NCBI GenBank assembly: GCA_017445015.1
Contig: JAFSVL010000028.1
Location: 186,001-250,000 of the forward strand
DNA: 64,000 nucleotides
Source of the DNA: Bacteroidales bacterium
GTDB taxonomy: Bacteria > Bacteroidota > Bacteroidia > Bacteroidales > UBA932
Reading direction: 5' to 3'
Shown in pieces: positions 35,177 to 45,437 of the stretch; positions within the stretch are counted from its first letter, which is position 1, and every line of letters starts with the position of its first letter. The notes below the pieces were generated by a model. That model saw only the letters and a program-made list of their open reading frames with translations, searched no databases and was not told the DNA's origin. Both the position numbers and the translations under genes were made by a program.

Positions 35177-36678
35177 AGCTGTTCAAGAATTTTGTCCAAG
35201 ATGTTTTCCCTGTCCCACACATCGGCACTCTCTGAGAGTTTCTGCGACAGCAGGGTGCAGAGATTGTCAAACAGTTCCCTGTGCTCCCGATAATCCAGAT
35301 TATGCAGCTGGTAGGGGTCTTCCAGGTCATCGTAGATTTTCACCTCCCTGAGGGCACGGTCCCTCCGAAGGGCGATTTCAAAGGTATATCGGTCTGTCTT
35401 GAGCCCCCTTGCAACAGGGAAGAACTGCCTGTAGAGGCCGTCTGGGCCTGGTTCTCCGTTCACATTTCTAAGGTAGAGCGCAGCCTTGGGCCTCTCCCCT
35501 TCTCCGGTAAGGAACAGTGATGAGAGATCCCGTCCCTGCACACCGGGCGGGATGCTGCTTCCGGTAAGGGAGAGAAGGGTGGGCATGATGTCAACCGATG
35601 CCATCAGGACGGAATCTACCCTTGGTCTGATCTTCCCTGGATAACGCAACAGGAAGGGCACATTGAAGGACTCTGTCCAGACGGAGTTTTTGGGGTCTTC
35701 CGTACCCTGGCTGCACATGGTTTCTCCGTGGTCTGAAGTAAAGACTACTATGGTGTTCTTGTCAATTCCCTGACGGCGAAGTTCGTCAAGTAGCATCCCG
35801 AAGTGCCTGTCCACGGAAGTGACATTGGAGAAATACTGCCTTATGAAAGCTGCCTTGGAGAGCGTGGTATCGGCATTCTTTCTCACGTAGAGTTCGGAAA
35901 GCGGGCGGTCCTTGTAAAGGGCATAATCCTCAGGAAGGCAATCTTTTGACGGGTCTTCGTACGGGCTGTGAGGGGGATTGTACGCCACGCAAAGGAAGAA
36001 GGGACGCTTCCGGTCACGACAGCGCAGGAACCCGATGGCTTTGCGGGTTTCGTGCGCAACGGAAAACTCATGCGGGTCATGGCGCACACCTTCGGTATCC
36101 CAATAATGGGGGTTATGATGCTCGTCAAAAGCACCGTAGGAATACCAGTATTCGAATCCGTGCCGGCGTTCAGGAGGAGTATAGGCATCCCACTCGGGAC
36201 GGCGCCTGCTCACATAATGACCGGGATTGTCCGGGTCATTCTTCATCGGGACCTCCGCATGAAGTTTTCCAATGTAACCGCACTGGTACCCCGATGCCGA
36301 CAGAACGTCGGATATGCAGACGGATTCTATGTTCAAGGTATTGTCCGGCCTTTGTGCCATACAGTTGGAAATAATTCCGTTACGTTCAGGATACATTCCC
36401 GTAAGGAACATCCCGCGGTACGGGCTGGAGAGCGGACAGGTGGAAACCGCCCTGCTCAGGACCAGTGCCTCTTCTGCGAAACCGTCGAGGCGCGGGGTAA
36501 AGACAGGGTCGGCCTGCCAGCGCTGTGCGCCCGCAAAGGCGGACTGGTCCCAAAAGGCCAGGGCGCTTGAGCGGAACTGATCCGGGAAAACATACAGGAT
36601 ATTGGGCCTGTCTTGCTGCTTGGTACAGGACAGGGTAAGAACCCCAAGGGCAGGCATGAGACAGACTTTTGCTTTCAT
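35173..36678 (-). CDS. S1-family sulfatase, Ser-type (sulfatase 2)
   Basis: A 501-residue exported sulfatase with lipobox TLSC (C18). The maturation motif is S84-S85-P86-Y87-R88, followed by FLTGMYPERNG. Metal residues include D33 (FPDQ) and FTSDHGE near residue 345. It is distinct from sulfatase 1, with the FPDQFR start typical of another S1 subfamily. The open frame runs up to 36774, but the ATG at 36678 gives the signal peptide and an ATGA overlap with the PL8 gene upstream. It probably removes O-sulfate from chondroitin- or dermatan-type fragments. Confidence 0.9.
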   Translation of the reverse strand: MKAKVCLMPALGVLTLSCTKQQDRPNILYVFPDQFRSSALAFWDQSAFAGAQRWQADPVFTPRLDGFAEEALVLSRAVSTCPLSSPYRGMFLTGMYPERNGIISNCMAQRPDNTLNIESVCISDVLSASGYQCGYIGKLHAEVPMKNDPDNPGHYVSRRRPEWDAYTPPERRHGFEYWYSYGAFDEHHNPHYWDTEGVRHDPHEFSVAHETRKAIGFLRCRDRKRPFFLCVAYNPPHSPYEDPSKDCLPEDYALYKDRPLSELYVRKNADTTLSKAAFIRQYFSNVTSVDRHFGMLLDELRRQGIDKNTIVVFTSDHGETMCSQGTEDPKNSVWTESFNVPFLLRYPGKIRPRVDSVLMASVDIMPTLLSLTGSSIPPGVQGRDLSSLFLTGEGERPKAALYLRNVNGEPGPDGLYRQFFPVARGLKTDRYTFEIALRRDRALREVKIYDDLEDPYQLHNLDYREHRELFDNLCTLLSQKLSESADVWDRENILDKILEQL

Positions 36679-39587
36679 AAGAGAACAAGGGTTTCTGTAC
36701 GGCCTTCTCCGCTGGGTACGACAAGCGTAGTGAAGCCCCCGGAAACAGTTGCCTGAGTGCCCTCGGGGGCGCATTCAACCTTCCATTCACCGGCAAGGCG
36801 CAGCGTGACCGAAGTGGCTCCGCAGTCGTTGTCGATCCAATGGCGGCTATAGATGCTGCGCTCAATGGAGCGGCCGTCGGGGCCGTAAACTTCATCAGCC
36901 TCACCCTCATACAGCGCAAGATCGGGATTGGCCACATTGAGCACCAGGCGATTCCCTTCCTTTTTGTAAAGAAGAAGACAAGGGGATGCCAGCTTTACAA
37001 GTTCATCGACCCGTGATTCCTCAAATACCGCTGCCGCGACAAGCGCTGTCTTCGTATCCTTTACGGCATGAAGGGCACGGCTGCGGGAGAGAAGAGAATA
37101 CGGCCTGGCCTCGATACAGGAGGCAAGTTCCTGCTCCGAAGGATGAACCAGAACCATATATTCGTAGGAAGGCCTGTCCGCATGTGAAATCCAGGCTTTT
37201 TCGAACCAGCCCTCGGTCGGGGCATCGGTTTCTTCATGGAAAGAATGCTGAAGGCTGCGGGAATAGACGGCTTCTCCTTCCGCAAGGATCCAGGCATTGC
37301 CGAAGCGGTCCCGAAGGATGTCCCTGAAGGTAGTGGAAACAGGGGATGACGGGGCTTCGAGCGCATTCTGGAAAAGGGTAGTATGCACCGGGAGGGTTCC
37401 CTCTATATCGCTGCCAAGGCATACCGTGACGCCGTCAAGGAAGAAAAAGCTCTTGCGGGCACGGAGCGTGCCGTCGTATTTGTCGTTTCCGTGCAGTTTC
37501 ATGGCATATACGCCAAAATTCCCGAAAGAGGCAGAGCCTGCAAACCATTCGTCGGAAAGGAGCATTTCCTCGTATCCGGAATATTCATCCGGATTGATTA
37601 TATGGGCCTTCATCTCAGGAAGAGGAACGATTCCTGCCGTTGTACCCGGCACATGGCACCAGTCATAACCGTCAACCCGGTAGCCGCTTCCCAGTGCAGA
37701 GACGGGGCAGCCGTCGGCAATGATTTCCATACTGCCATGCGTGAGATATCGGCCATAGTGGTTGGCGCCCCTGTAAATCTCTGAAGACCACAGATACCGG
37801 CTATGGCCCGCAAAGGTTATGAGCCAGTCATCTTTCCTTGCCGACATTGAACAGTTATAAGCATAGCTGTGAACCCCTTGAGGAGACTTTTCTGCTGAGA
37901 ATCCGGCATCCAGAAACCGGCGGGAACAGGCTCCGTCCGGGGCCAGACGCAGGTATGCCGAAGCAAGTTCTCCGTCTATGGGAAGGGAAGCATCCGGCGT
38001 GCCGGCCAGTGCAAGGAGCCCGTACTGCTCCGGAATGAGGGCTCCCTTTCCGTCGGGATGACGACCCGACATAGCCAGCGGGAACGATGCCTGATTGCAG
38101 TAAAAGCGCATTTCCAGAAGAGCGTTCTTGAGGTTTGAATGGCTTGAGGGCGACACCGCCAAGGGCGTTCCGTGAAGAAGCCACACGGCTTTCACAGCTC
38201 CGTCAAAACCGCCCGCGGCATAGGCAGGATATGCCTTTCTGTGATGGAAGACCGTACCGTCAGACTTGAAACATGCCTTGGTGCCGGAAGTGTAACGGAA
38301 GCCATTGTCTATCCATCTGGACAGCGCTTGCAGACAGGCATATTTGTAGGGTGTATCTTCCATCATCACCAGTGCAGCTACGCGGCTCAGAAGGTAGGTA
38401 TTGAATGCATCTATATCCATTCCAGGCTGCTCAGGAGCAGTCTTTACCTCCCCAACACCGGAGAACCACTCCATGGCCAGCCGGACCTGTTCGAGAAGCC
38501 CCGCTTCGCGAAGGACATCCTTCATGATAACTGGAGCCGTGTAAAAATTCCGCATGCTGTATCCAAGATGGTGGAGGGTTCCCTGAGCACTTCCCGCTGC
38601 AAAGCCCTGGTCAAGAAGATGACGGGTCATGTCCACATACATGCGCGCCAGCTCTTCCTTGAGGGCAGGGTCAGACGCTTGCTGCCAGGAAAGGGCAATG
38701 CGGTAGAGGTGGTCGTTGTATGTCCTCAGCAACTGTCCTTCCTCGCTAAAGCGCCGGGAAGCATCCTTGATTCCAAGGTTCAGGAAAGTTTCTCCATACC
38801 TTGTAAAAAAAATGGGTTTCCCGACTATGGTGCCGTCCCTGTTGTACCGGATATTGTAGGAATTGTAAACGCGGCGCGCCTCTTCAAGGCCAAAGCCCTT
38901 CCCCCCTCCGGTCACCAGCGATACAAAACGACTTTGCAGCGTATCCATTGCAGCCTTTTCCCGGGCATTCAATGCCTCACTGCATGGAATGTCCAGCTCT
39001 TTTCCGGAATGGGAAAGAAGGAGAAGCCAGTGAATGCCTGTTTCCGGATTGATGAACGGAGCCTGGATATCGGCAGTGTGATAGCGAACATCTTCGAAAA
39101 CGGCCGGAATGATGCCATCAAAATACAGCGTGCCTTTGCGAGGGCCCATTATGCGGATACGAATACGGTCCATTCCCTCTTCCGGCATTCCCTGCATATC
39201 CCGGTCAAAGGCCACCCAGGCGCCTCTCCATCCCTGGAAACCAAGTTTGTAAGGGAACCAGCAGCATACCCTGCCCTTCTTGAGGAATTCAAAGCGCAAC
39301 TCTCCGGCGAGCTTTTCCGGGGAATAAACCCAGAACACGAACGAAGAAACGGAGGTTTCTTCCGGATTGGGATTCTGCTTCAGGTAACGAACGGGGCGAT
39401 TCAGATTGAGAACGGCATGCGGGCTCTTCCAGGACCACTTTAGACTCCGGGAGCCGGTCTTGTAATGCTCCGGACTGCTTCCTTTTCCCGATTCGAAGGA
39501 CATATACTCCGGGTGGTCAAAATCTGTCTGCGCCGGCAGGCGCAGGCACAAAAGCAGAAACAAGAGTATGACGAAGACTTTCCGCAT
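36675..39587 (-). CDS. Polysaccharide lyase family 8, chondroitin sulfate ABC lyase-like (copy 1)
   Basis: A 970-residue secreted lyase with signal peptide (cut near PAQ-TDF). An N-terminal beta-sandwich (about 20-180) is followed by an alpha/alpha toroid (about 190-560) and C-terminal beta-sandwiches. The catalytic set of Proteus chondroitinase ABC is conserved: H449 (FHHRKAYPAY), Y456, R509 (SGRHP) and E603 (SSEIY). PL8 enzymes cleave chondroitin, dermatan or hyaluronan by beta-elimination, leaving 4,5-unsaturated uronates for GH88. The ATG at 39587 begins the signal peptide; the open frame extends 45 nt further. Confidence 0.93.
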   Translation of the reverse strand: MRKVFVILLFLLLCLRLPAQTDFDHPEYMSFESGKGSSPEHYKTGSRSLKWSWKSPHAVLNLNRPVRYLKQNPNPEETSVSSFVFWVYSPEKLAGELRFEFLKKGRVCCWFPYKLGFQGWRGAWVAFDRDMQGMPEEGMDRIRIRIMGPRKGTLYFDGIIPAVFEDVRYHTADIQAPFINPETGIHWLLLLSHSGKELDIPCSEALNAREKAAMDTLQSRFVSLVTGGGKGFGLEEARRVYNSYNIRYNRDGTIVGKPIFFTRYGETFLNLGIKDASRRFSEEGQLLRTYNDHLYRIALSWQQASDPALKEELARMYVDMTRHLLDQGFAAGSAQGTLHHLGYSMRNFYTAPVIMKDVLREAGLLEQVRLAMEWFSGVGEVKTAPEQPGMDIDAFNTYLLSRVAALVMMEDTPYKYACLQALSRWIDNGFRYTSGTKACFKSDGTVFHHRKAYPAYAAGGFDGAVKAVWLLHGTPLAVSPSSHSNLKNALLEMRFYCNQASFPLAMSGRHPDGKGALIPEQYGLLALAGTPDASLPIDGELASAYLRLAPDGACSRRFLDAGFSAEKSPQGVHSYAYNCSMSARKDDWLITFAGHSRYLWSSEIYRGANHYGRYLTHGSMEIIADGCPVSALGSGYRVDGYDWCHVPGTTAGIVPLPEMKAHIINPDEYSGYEEMLLSDEWFAGSASFGNFGVYAMKLHGNDKYDGTLRARKSFFFLDGVTVCLGSDIEGTLPVHTTLFQNALEAPSSPVSTTFRDILRDRFGNAWILAEGEAVYSRSLQHSFHEETDAPTEGWFEKAWISHADRPSYEYMVLVHPSEQELASCIEARPYSLLSRSRALHAVKDTKTALVAAAVFEESRVDELVKLASPCLLLYKKEGNRLVLNVANPDLALYEGEADEVYGPDGRSIERSIYSRHWIDNDCGATSVTLRLAGEWKVECAPEGTQATVSGGFTTLVVPSGEGRTETLVLL

Positions 39588-39591
39588 GGGA

Positions 39592-40545
39592 TCAGAACTT
39601 TTCCATGATGGTGACGGGTATTTCCACATCAACCCGGCTGGAGCCCTTGTAGTTGGCGTTTATACACACGAATGAAGCGGTATATGTTCCAGGGTATTCA
39701 TAAGTGTAGGCAAAGGAGTCCATATAGTTCTGAAGGTTCTTAAGGACAGTCCCCTTGTCATTGGGAACACGGTTCAGCGGAGCCGGGGTAGTAAAAATCC
39801 ATGCATCGATGGCATAGTCAAGGACACCTGCTCCGATTCCCTGGCAAACGATCTGGGCGGCGGTGTTGTCAAAACGGACGGAGCCGTTCCCGGCATTCTT
39901 GTGATAAGGTTCAACTTCAGCATTCATGGCAAGCACCACAGGATTAAGGTCAGTGATGAGCATGGTGGAAGGATCCGCCCCTTCAATGTCTATCGTCATG
40001 CTGCCGTTGAGCCAGTATGTGCGCTGGGCGCTGCGGCCATCGTTTATGGGGTTCCAGTGGATGGCAAGCGCAAAATTATCAAGATAAGCGCTCATATCGT
40101 ATTCCTGGCTGGTCCACACCGCCGGTGCCCCCTCGACATAATCCAGGCGCGTCCAGCCCTGCATCCCGCCTTCAGCCATGGCGGCCACAGTGGCGCGGTC
40201 GGCCTCACCGTCATCCCCCCTGAGTCCTTTGAAGGTATTGGAGACATAGACAGACAGGCCCTCCGGCAAGCCGTAGTTTGGCCTGTAATCCATTTTGAGG
40301 GATGCCGACTTCACCTGTTCTACGGGAACCAGATAACGGTCCCTGAAACGGTACTGGGCGCCGGTTTCCCCGCTGTAGAAAAGGATGTTGTCGGGATTCC
40401 CGTGAATGACGAAGCGCACAGGATCTCCGGCCATATAGGTATTGGCCGGGTCAAGGTCTATCCGGCAGGATACATCCGGCACCAGGTTATGCTGACAGGC
40501 AGAGAGGATCAGCAACAGCGGAAACAGGTATATTATCTTTTTCAT
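39592..40545 (-). CDS. DUF5017 lipoprotein, probable surface glycan-binding protein
   Basis: A 317-residue lipoprotein (ILSAC, C17) placed directly after susD, the usual place of a SusE/F-like surface glycan-binding protein. The N-terminal part (about 20-110) resembles a PKD/Ig-like domain with AGDPVRFVIHGNPDNILFYSGE split by a strand turn. The rest fits DUF5017, with WNPINDGRSAQRTYWLNG near residue 170. It would hold glycan chains at the outer surface for the lyases and SusCD. It lies 7 nt after susD and 4 nt before the PL8 gene. Confidence 0.78.
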   Translation of the reverse strand: MKKIIYLFPLLLILSACQHNLVPDVSCRIDLDPANTYMAGDPVRFVIHGNPDNILFYSGETGAQYRFRDRYLVPVEQVKSASLKMDYRPNYGLPEGLSVYVSNTFKGLRGDDGEADRATVAAMAEGGMQGWTRLDYVEGAPAVWTSQEYDMSAYLDNFALAIHWNPINDGRSAQRTYWLNGSMTIDIEGADPSTMLITDLNPVVLAMNAEVEPYHKNAGNGSVRFDNTAAQIVCQGIGAGVLDYAIDAWIFTTPAPLNRVPNDKGTVLKNLQNYMDSFAYTYEYPGTYTASFVCINANYKGSSRVDVEIPVTIMEKF

Positions 40546-40551
40546 AAGCAT

Positions 40552-42252
40552 TTACCAAAGAGGGTTCTGTTTAAGAGGCGAATTCACGCCGAGTTCAATG
40601 GAAGGCAGAGGCAGGAGAATATGTCGTTCTCCCACGGCGGCGCCAAGTTGGGCCGCATAAGTTGCCTTATTGTTCTTGGACCAGCGTTCGTCGTCGGTCC
40701 ATTCGGCATATTCGTGCATGGCGCGCACAAATATTCCCCAGCGGATGAGGTCCCACTTCCGGAGAGACTCGAAGCAAAGTTCGCGGCCGCGTTCGTTGCG
40801 CACAAGGCTGCGGAAACTGTCTTTATCATAGTCAGAATGAGGCGCCGTAGCAATGCCGGCGCGGTCCCTGACAAGCTTCAAAGCTGCGTAGGCGCTCTCA
40901 TCAGGAGCAGCGCTCACTTCATTTGAGGCCTCGGCATACATGAGGAGGACATCGGCATAGCGAAGCAGGGGATAATTAATTGTGGTATAGAGGTTTTTGG
41001 CCGATTTAACCCCCTCGTAGATTACCTCCCGGCGGAACTTGCCGCAGTTGCGGATGCCCTGGGCGGCGGTAGGGTCATCGGTAGTGGAAACCGAATTATA
41101 AACATAGGGAGTCTTGTCCACGGAAGCAATGCTTGAGCCGCTCCCCGAAGTACCGTAAGGAGGATGATTGGCATTTCCTGAATAGTTGTAGGGAGGCATG
41201 TTCCACTGCTGACGCTTGTCTGAGATGATGCCCTGTTTTTTTTCGCCCTCGACACGGTCAATATCCCAGTAGAGGTCCCAGAGTTTCAGGGAGCCGTCAT
41301 ACATACCATATGAATAATTGCACTGGAAGGACTCGTAGTTTGTGCTTCCCGATGACTGAAGGCCCAACACGTCACCTATGCGGCCATTGCTCCAGTATGC
41401 TGCGCTGGTGCGGTCTCCAAGGAACTCCACTTCCCACATAGACTCGTGATATTCTGTATCATAGCTGTCTTCAATCATATTTATGAAAACCCGGCTGTAG
41501 TCGGGATTCAGGCGACAACGGCCGGCTGAAATCACTGCGGAAGCATGGTCACGGGCCGATGTGAAAAGAGCTGTCTTGTCCCCGCCTGTCACGCTCTCTC
41601 CTGCAAGGAAGAGATAGACGCGGGCAAGAATGCCATGTGCGGAGTCAACCGTGAGGCGGGAAGGCTGAAGCGTAATGTCGTCACTTAAATTTGTCAGGCA
41701 GGCTTCCATTTCTTCCACCACCCAGCAAAGGACCTCGTACTGCGAAGATGCAGCACTCATCACACCGCTGTGGCTGGTCACTTCCTTGTCCCGGAGAGGG
41801 ACGTTTCCCCATGCCTGGGCCAGGATGAAATGATAATAGGCGCGCAGAAAGCGGGCTTCTGCATACATCTGGCCGTTTGCGTCCAGGTCTGTCGCGCTGA
41901 TCGCTTCCATGAAGGCATTGGCATTTCGGATACCCTCATAGATACGCGTCCATGCCCGATAAATATAAGTGTTTCCTGCGTCGAAGCGGTACTGCTGCAG
42001 GGCTGTATTTGAAGACGGCTGGCGGTTGAAATAGGAAAGGTCGTCGATATTCGCAATCATCTGGGAGTAGAAGTTGCCGTAAAAAGCCTCATTGCTCATC
42101 GTGCCGTAAACTCCGGCCAGACCATATTTGGCTTCAGCCTCGCTTTTGTAGAAGGTTTCCTTGCTTATCACAGTCGGCGTGAGATCCAGGAAACTGCAGG
42201 AAGAGAAACCTGCTGCCATGACGGCCAATATTGCTAAACATATCTTTTTCAT
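40552..42252 (-). CDS. susD: SusD/RagB-family glycan-binding lipoprotein
   Basis: A 566-residue lipoprotein (FSSC, C19). The SusD N-terminal segment (FLDLTPT, then ETFYKSEAEAKYGLAGVYG) and the TPR-like region with RAYYHFILAQAWGNVPLRD near residue 130 are clear. The C-terminal RagB region ends with LRYADVLLMYAEASNE, FESLRKWDLIRWG and ELGVNSPLKQNPLW. It caps the SusC channel and binds the polysaccharide fragments. The ATG at 42252 is chosen to start the lipoprotein signal; it is 13 nt after the susC stop. Confidence 0.96.
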   Translation of the reverse strand: MKKICLAILAVMAAGFSSCSFLDLTPTVISKETFYKSEAEAKYGLAGVYGTMSNEAFYGNFYSQMIANIDDLSYFNRQPSSNTALQQYRFDAGNTYIYRAWTRIYEGIRNANAFMEAISATDLDANGQMYAEARFLRAYYHFILAQAWGNVPLRDKEVTSHSGVMSAASSQYEVLCWVVEEMEACLTNLSDDITLQPSRLTVDSAHGILARVYLFLAGESVTGGDKTALFTSARDHASAVISAGRCRLNPDYSRVFINMIEDSYDTEYHESMWEVEFLGDRTSAAYWSNGRIGDVLGLQSSGSTNYESFQCNYSYGMYDGSLKLWDLYWDIDRVEGEKKQGIISDKRQQWNMPPYNYSGNANHPPYGTSGSGSSIASVDKTPYVYNSVSTTDDPTAAQGIRNCGKFRREVIYEGVKSAKNLYTTINYPLLRYADVLLMYAEASNEVSAAPDESAYAALKLVRDRAGIATAPHSDYDKDSFRSLVRNERGRELCFESLRKWDLIRWGIFVRAMHEYAEWTDDERWSKNNKATYAAQLGAAVGERHILLPLPSIELGVNSPLKQNPLW

Positions 42253-42265
42253 AACGCGTCCGTAA

Positions 42266-45200
42266 TTAAAAAACCACATTCACTCCTGCTGTAATGCCAA
42301 AGGCACGAGGATAGGCAGACCAGTCAAATCCGGGGGTAAGGACCGAGTTGCGCGTAGATACCTCAGGGTCCGGACCGGAATAGGACGTAAGTACAAACAG
42401 GTTCTCCCCTGAGACATAAACCCTTAAACTGGACGTATGGATGCGGCGGAGAGCCCTTGGAGGAAGACTGTATCCCAGGGTAATAGTCCGCAGGCGGAGG
42501 AACGAACCGTCTTCTATCACCCTCGATGAGTAAACCGACATGCCGTTGGCATTGACCCGGGGGATATTGGAATCAGGGGCGGACAGCTCGTCAAAACGGC
42601 CCTGATAGGAAGTGAACTGGTTCAAATTGAGCTTTGTACCATTCTCAAACACCAACCTGTTGGCGTTGAGGACATTGTTTCCGTAGCTCCAGGAGAAGAA
42701 GAAGCCGAAGTCAAAACCTTTCCAGGTAAGATCGCTGCCGAATCCGCCTGTGTGCAGCGGCTGGCCGCAGCCGATGATGGTACGGTCATCATCATTAATC
42801 ACACCGTCCGCATTGATATCACGGTACCTGGGGTCACCGGGACGCACATTTGAACGTCCGACGCTGGTCATATAAGCGACGCCGTCCTTGAGGAGACCGG
42901 TATCCGTGAAGTCGTCAATCTTGTATGTGCCGTCATAAATGAAGCCATACATCATCCCGGAAGGCTTGCCCACCTGGGTGATATAGGGATTCTGGCTGTT
43001 GTGCTGCTGGTCCCAGGATACAGACCTCAGCAGTGAGTGCTGGTTGTCCGTGAGCGCCGTAACCGTGTTCCGGTTGATGCCCATATTGAAGTTGAAAGAC
43101 CACTCGAAGTTACGGGTACGGACAGGCACAAGGTCCAGAGTCAGCTCAATGCCCTTGTTCTGCATGGAACCGATGTTGAGCATCTCTGTAGTATAACCGG
43201 AAGAAGCCGGGATTGTTGCAGCAAGAAGCAGGTCATACGTGTTCTTGATATATAAATCTCCCGTGAACTTGATACGGTTATCAAAGAATGCCAGGTCAAG
43301 GCCCAGGTCAAACTGCGCCGTCGTTTCCCATTTGAGGTCGTCATTTGCCATATTTGACGGGAAGTAACCGGATACGGTCTGGCCGCCGAAAACGTAGTCG
43401 AAGGAATCCTGATGGCCGGGCAGCGTTGCTATCTGGGAATAGAAGTCGTACGGTGTAGATGTGCGGTTGTTGCCGGTAAGCCCCCAAGAGGCACGGATCT
43501 TACCGTTGGACAGCCACTTCTCCCCCTTAAGGAAATCTTCGCGGTTGAAATTCCAGGCAACGGATGCCGACGGGAAATAGCCCACCCTGTTGTGTGGCGG
43601 GAATTTAGAGGAGGCGTCGGCACGGAAAGAGGCCGTGAGGTAATACTTGTATTTGTAGTTGTAGTTGAAACGGAGGGCGCCGGACATCATTCTCCAGTCA
43701 TATTCAAAAGGGGTTACCGTCTGGTACTGGCCGGTGTGAAGGCCGCGCAGGCCCAGCGCCTCGGTGGTCATCCGGGTTACGCTGGTGCCGTAATAGTCAT
43801 AATTCTGGCCCTGGAGCGAGAAGATTCCCATAAGTTGAAGATGATGCTGGCGCCTGATGTTCTTGTTCCAGGTGAGGATGTAGTCGTTGAGCCAGGTGCG
43901 CTGGTCATACCAGTATATGGAGCCGTTGATGCCCTTTCCGGAAGGTGAGCCTTCATATCCGGTATAGGTCTGGGAACCGTTGAAAGACTCGTGCCGGCGC
44001 TTGTTCATTGTATAGGCACCCGTGACCTTGAGGTTAAGGCCTTCTGCGATGGTCCAGACTATGGAGCCATTGACGTTCAGATAATCCTGCACATTGTGCC
44101 GGTATTCGTTCCTGACGGTCTTGGCCGGGTTGAAACGATAATCATTGGAACTTGCCACATCGGTATCTATGAGTCCATCCAACCAGTCGTCATCGTTATC
44201 TCCCATCTGCGAAAGCGGGCGGACCGGACGGTAGCCCCACACAGAATACATAAGCCAGCCGGAGGCAGAAGAAGACTGCTGGGCGCTGGTGGGATTGGTC
44301 CCGTTTGTGGCACTGCGCGAATAATTGACAAGGAGATTAAGTTTGAGTTTGTCATTGATCTTCTGGGACATGTTCAACTTGCCCTGATAACGCTGGAAAT
44401 TGGAATTGACGATGATTCCGTCCTGATTCAGCGCCGACAGCGAAATGTTGTACGTGGTGCCGGACTTGTCACTCCCGCCGGAGAGGGAAACAGAGTAGTT
44501 TTGCACCAGGGCGTCGCGGTAGATGCGGTCCTGCCAGGAGACGGCCTCGACGTTTCGGTAATCTTCAAGGGAATATTGGTCCGTAATGTAGTAATTGGTG
44601 CCATGCGTCTGGTCTGTGATATCGCGCTGCAGCCGCACAAACTCGTAGGCATCCATCAGATGCACCGGATTGGAAACGCGGTTGAAGGTCCAGGTGGCAG
44701 AAAAATTCACCCTGGGGGCCCCCATAGAGCCTCTTTTGGTCGTAATTACCACGACACCGTTGGCGCCGCGAGCGCCATAAATTGCAGTTGCCGACGCATC
44801 TTTCAGGATGTCGATCGTCTCGATATCGGCGGTGCTCAGAGACGTTGCCATGGAACTTTCGGAGGGGAAGCCGTCTATGATATAGAGCGGCGCATTGGAT
44901 TGCGTGAGAGAGTTGTTACCGCGAATGACGATTACAGGATTTGAGCCCACGGAGCCGTCAGTTGTCGTTACCACAACTCCGGCAACGCGGCCGCTGAGGG
45001 CCTGGTCGAAACTGGTGACCGGCGCCTTGAGGATTTCATCCATGGACACGGAGACGGCAGCTCCGGTGAGATCGCGTTTGGCGACAGAAGTATAGCCGTC
45101 GCTCACGACCATAGAGGCTTCCAGCGTCACTTTGTCTTCCTGCATCACCACGTTGATGACGTTTCGGCCGGCAACGCTCTCCGTAACGTCCTGGTATCCA

Positions 45201-45433
45201 AGGCATGAGAAAACCAAGGATGCTTTAGGAGGAACCCTGAGGGTCCAGTTTCCGCCGGCATCCGAAACCGTTCCGTTGGAAGAGTTTCCGGCCTCATATA
45301 CCGAGGCGCCGATAACGGCTTCGCCGCCGGAGTCGGTTATGCGTCCCTTTATGCTTACGGTCTGTCCCAGCATAACCTGAGCCGACAGTAAGGCGGGAAC
45401 CATTGTCAAAAGAAACTTTGCGATAAGTTTCAT
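42266..45433 (-). CDS. susC: SusC/RagA-family TonB-linked outer-membrane transporter
   Basis: A 1055-residue TonB-dependent receptor. A signal peptide (cut after MLGQ) is followed by a carboxypeptidase-regulatory-like beta domain (about 26-105), a plug domain (about 115-225; IRGNNSLTQSNAPLYIIDG and DILKDASATAIYGARGANG), and a long beta barrel ending in aromatic VNVVF. No STN domain is present. It imports oligosaccharides into the periplasm with SusD, driven by TonB. It lies 4 nt after the PL8 gene at 45438. Confidence 0.97.
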   Translation of the reverse strand: MKLIAKFLLTMVPALLSAQVMLGQTVSIKGRITDSGGEAVIGASVYEAGNSSNGTVSDAGGNWTLRVPPKASLVFSCLGYQDVTESVAGRNVINVVMQEDKVTLEASMVVSDGYTSVAKRDLTGAAVSVSMDEILKAPVTSFDQALSGRVAGVVVTTTDGSVGSNPVIVIRGNNSLTQSNAPLYIIDGFPSESSMATSLSTADIETIDILKDASATAIYGARGANGVVVITTKRGSMGAPRVNFSATWTFNRVSNPVHLMDAYEFVRLQRDITDQTHGTNYYITDQYSLEDYRNVEAVSWQDRIYRDALVQNYSVSLSGGSDKSGTTYNISLSALNQDGIIVNSNFQRYQGKLNMSQKINDKLKLNLLVNYSRSATNGTNPTSAQQSSSASGWLMYSVWGYRPVRPLSQMGDNDDDWLDGLIDTDVASSNDYRFNPAKTVRNEYRHNVQDYLNVNGSIVWTIAEGLNLKVTGAYTMNKRRHESFNGSQTYTGYEGSPSGKGINGSIYWYDQRTWLNDYILTWNKNIRRQHHLQLMGIFSLQGQNYDYYGTSVTRMTTEALGLRGLHTGQYQTVTPFEYDWRMMSGALRFNYNYKYKYYLTASFRADASSKFPPHNRVGYFPSASVAWNFNREDFLKGEKWLSNGKIRASWGLTGNNRTSTPYDFYSQIATLPGHQDSFDYVFGGQTVSGYFPSNMANDDLKWETTAQFDLGLDLAFFDNRIKFTGDLYIKNTYDLLLAATIPASSGYTTEMLNIGSMQNKGIELTLDLVPVRTRNFEWSFNFNMGINRNTVTALTDNQHSLLRSVSWDQQHNSQNPYITQVGKPSGMMYGFIYDGTYKIDDFTDTGLLKDGVAYMTSVGRSNVRPGDPRYRDINADGVINDDDRTIIGCGQPLHTGGFGSDLTWKGFDFGFFFSWSYGNNVLNANRLVFENGTKLNLNQFTSYQGRFDELSAPDSNIPRVNANGMSVYSSRVIEDGSFLRLRTITLGYSLPPRALRRIHTSSLRVYVSGENLFVLTSYSGPDPEVSTRNSVLTPGFDWSAYPRAFGITAGVNVVF

Positions 45434-45437
45434 GTCA

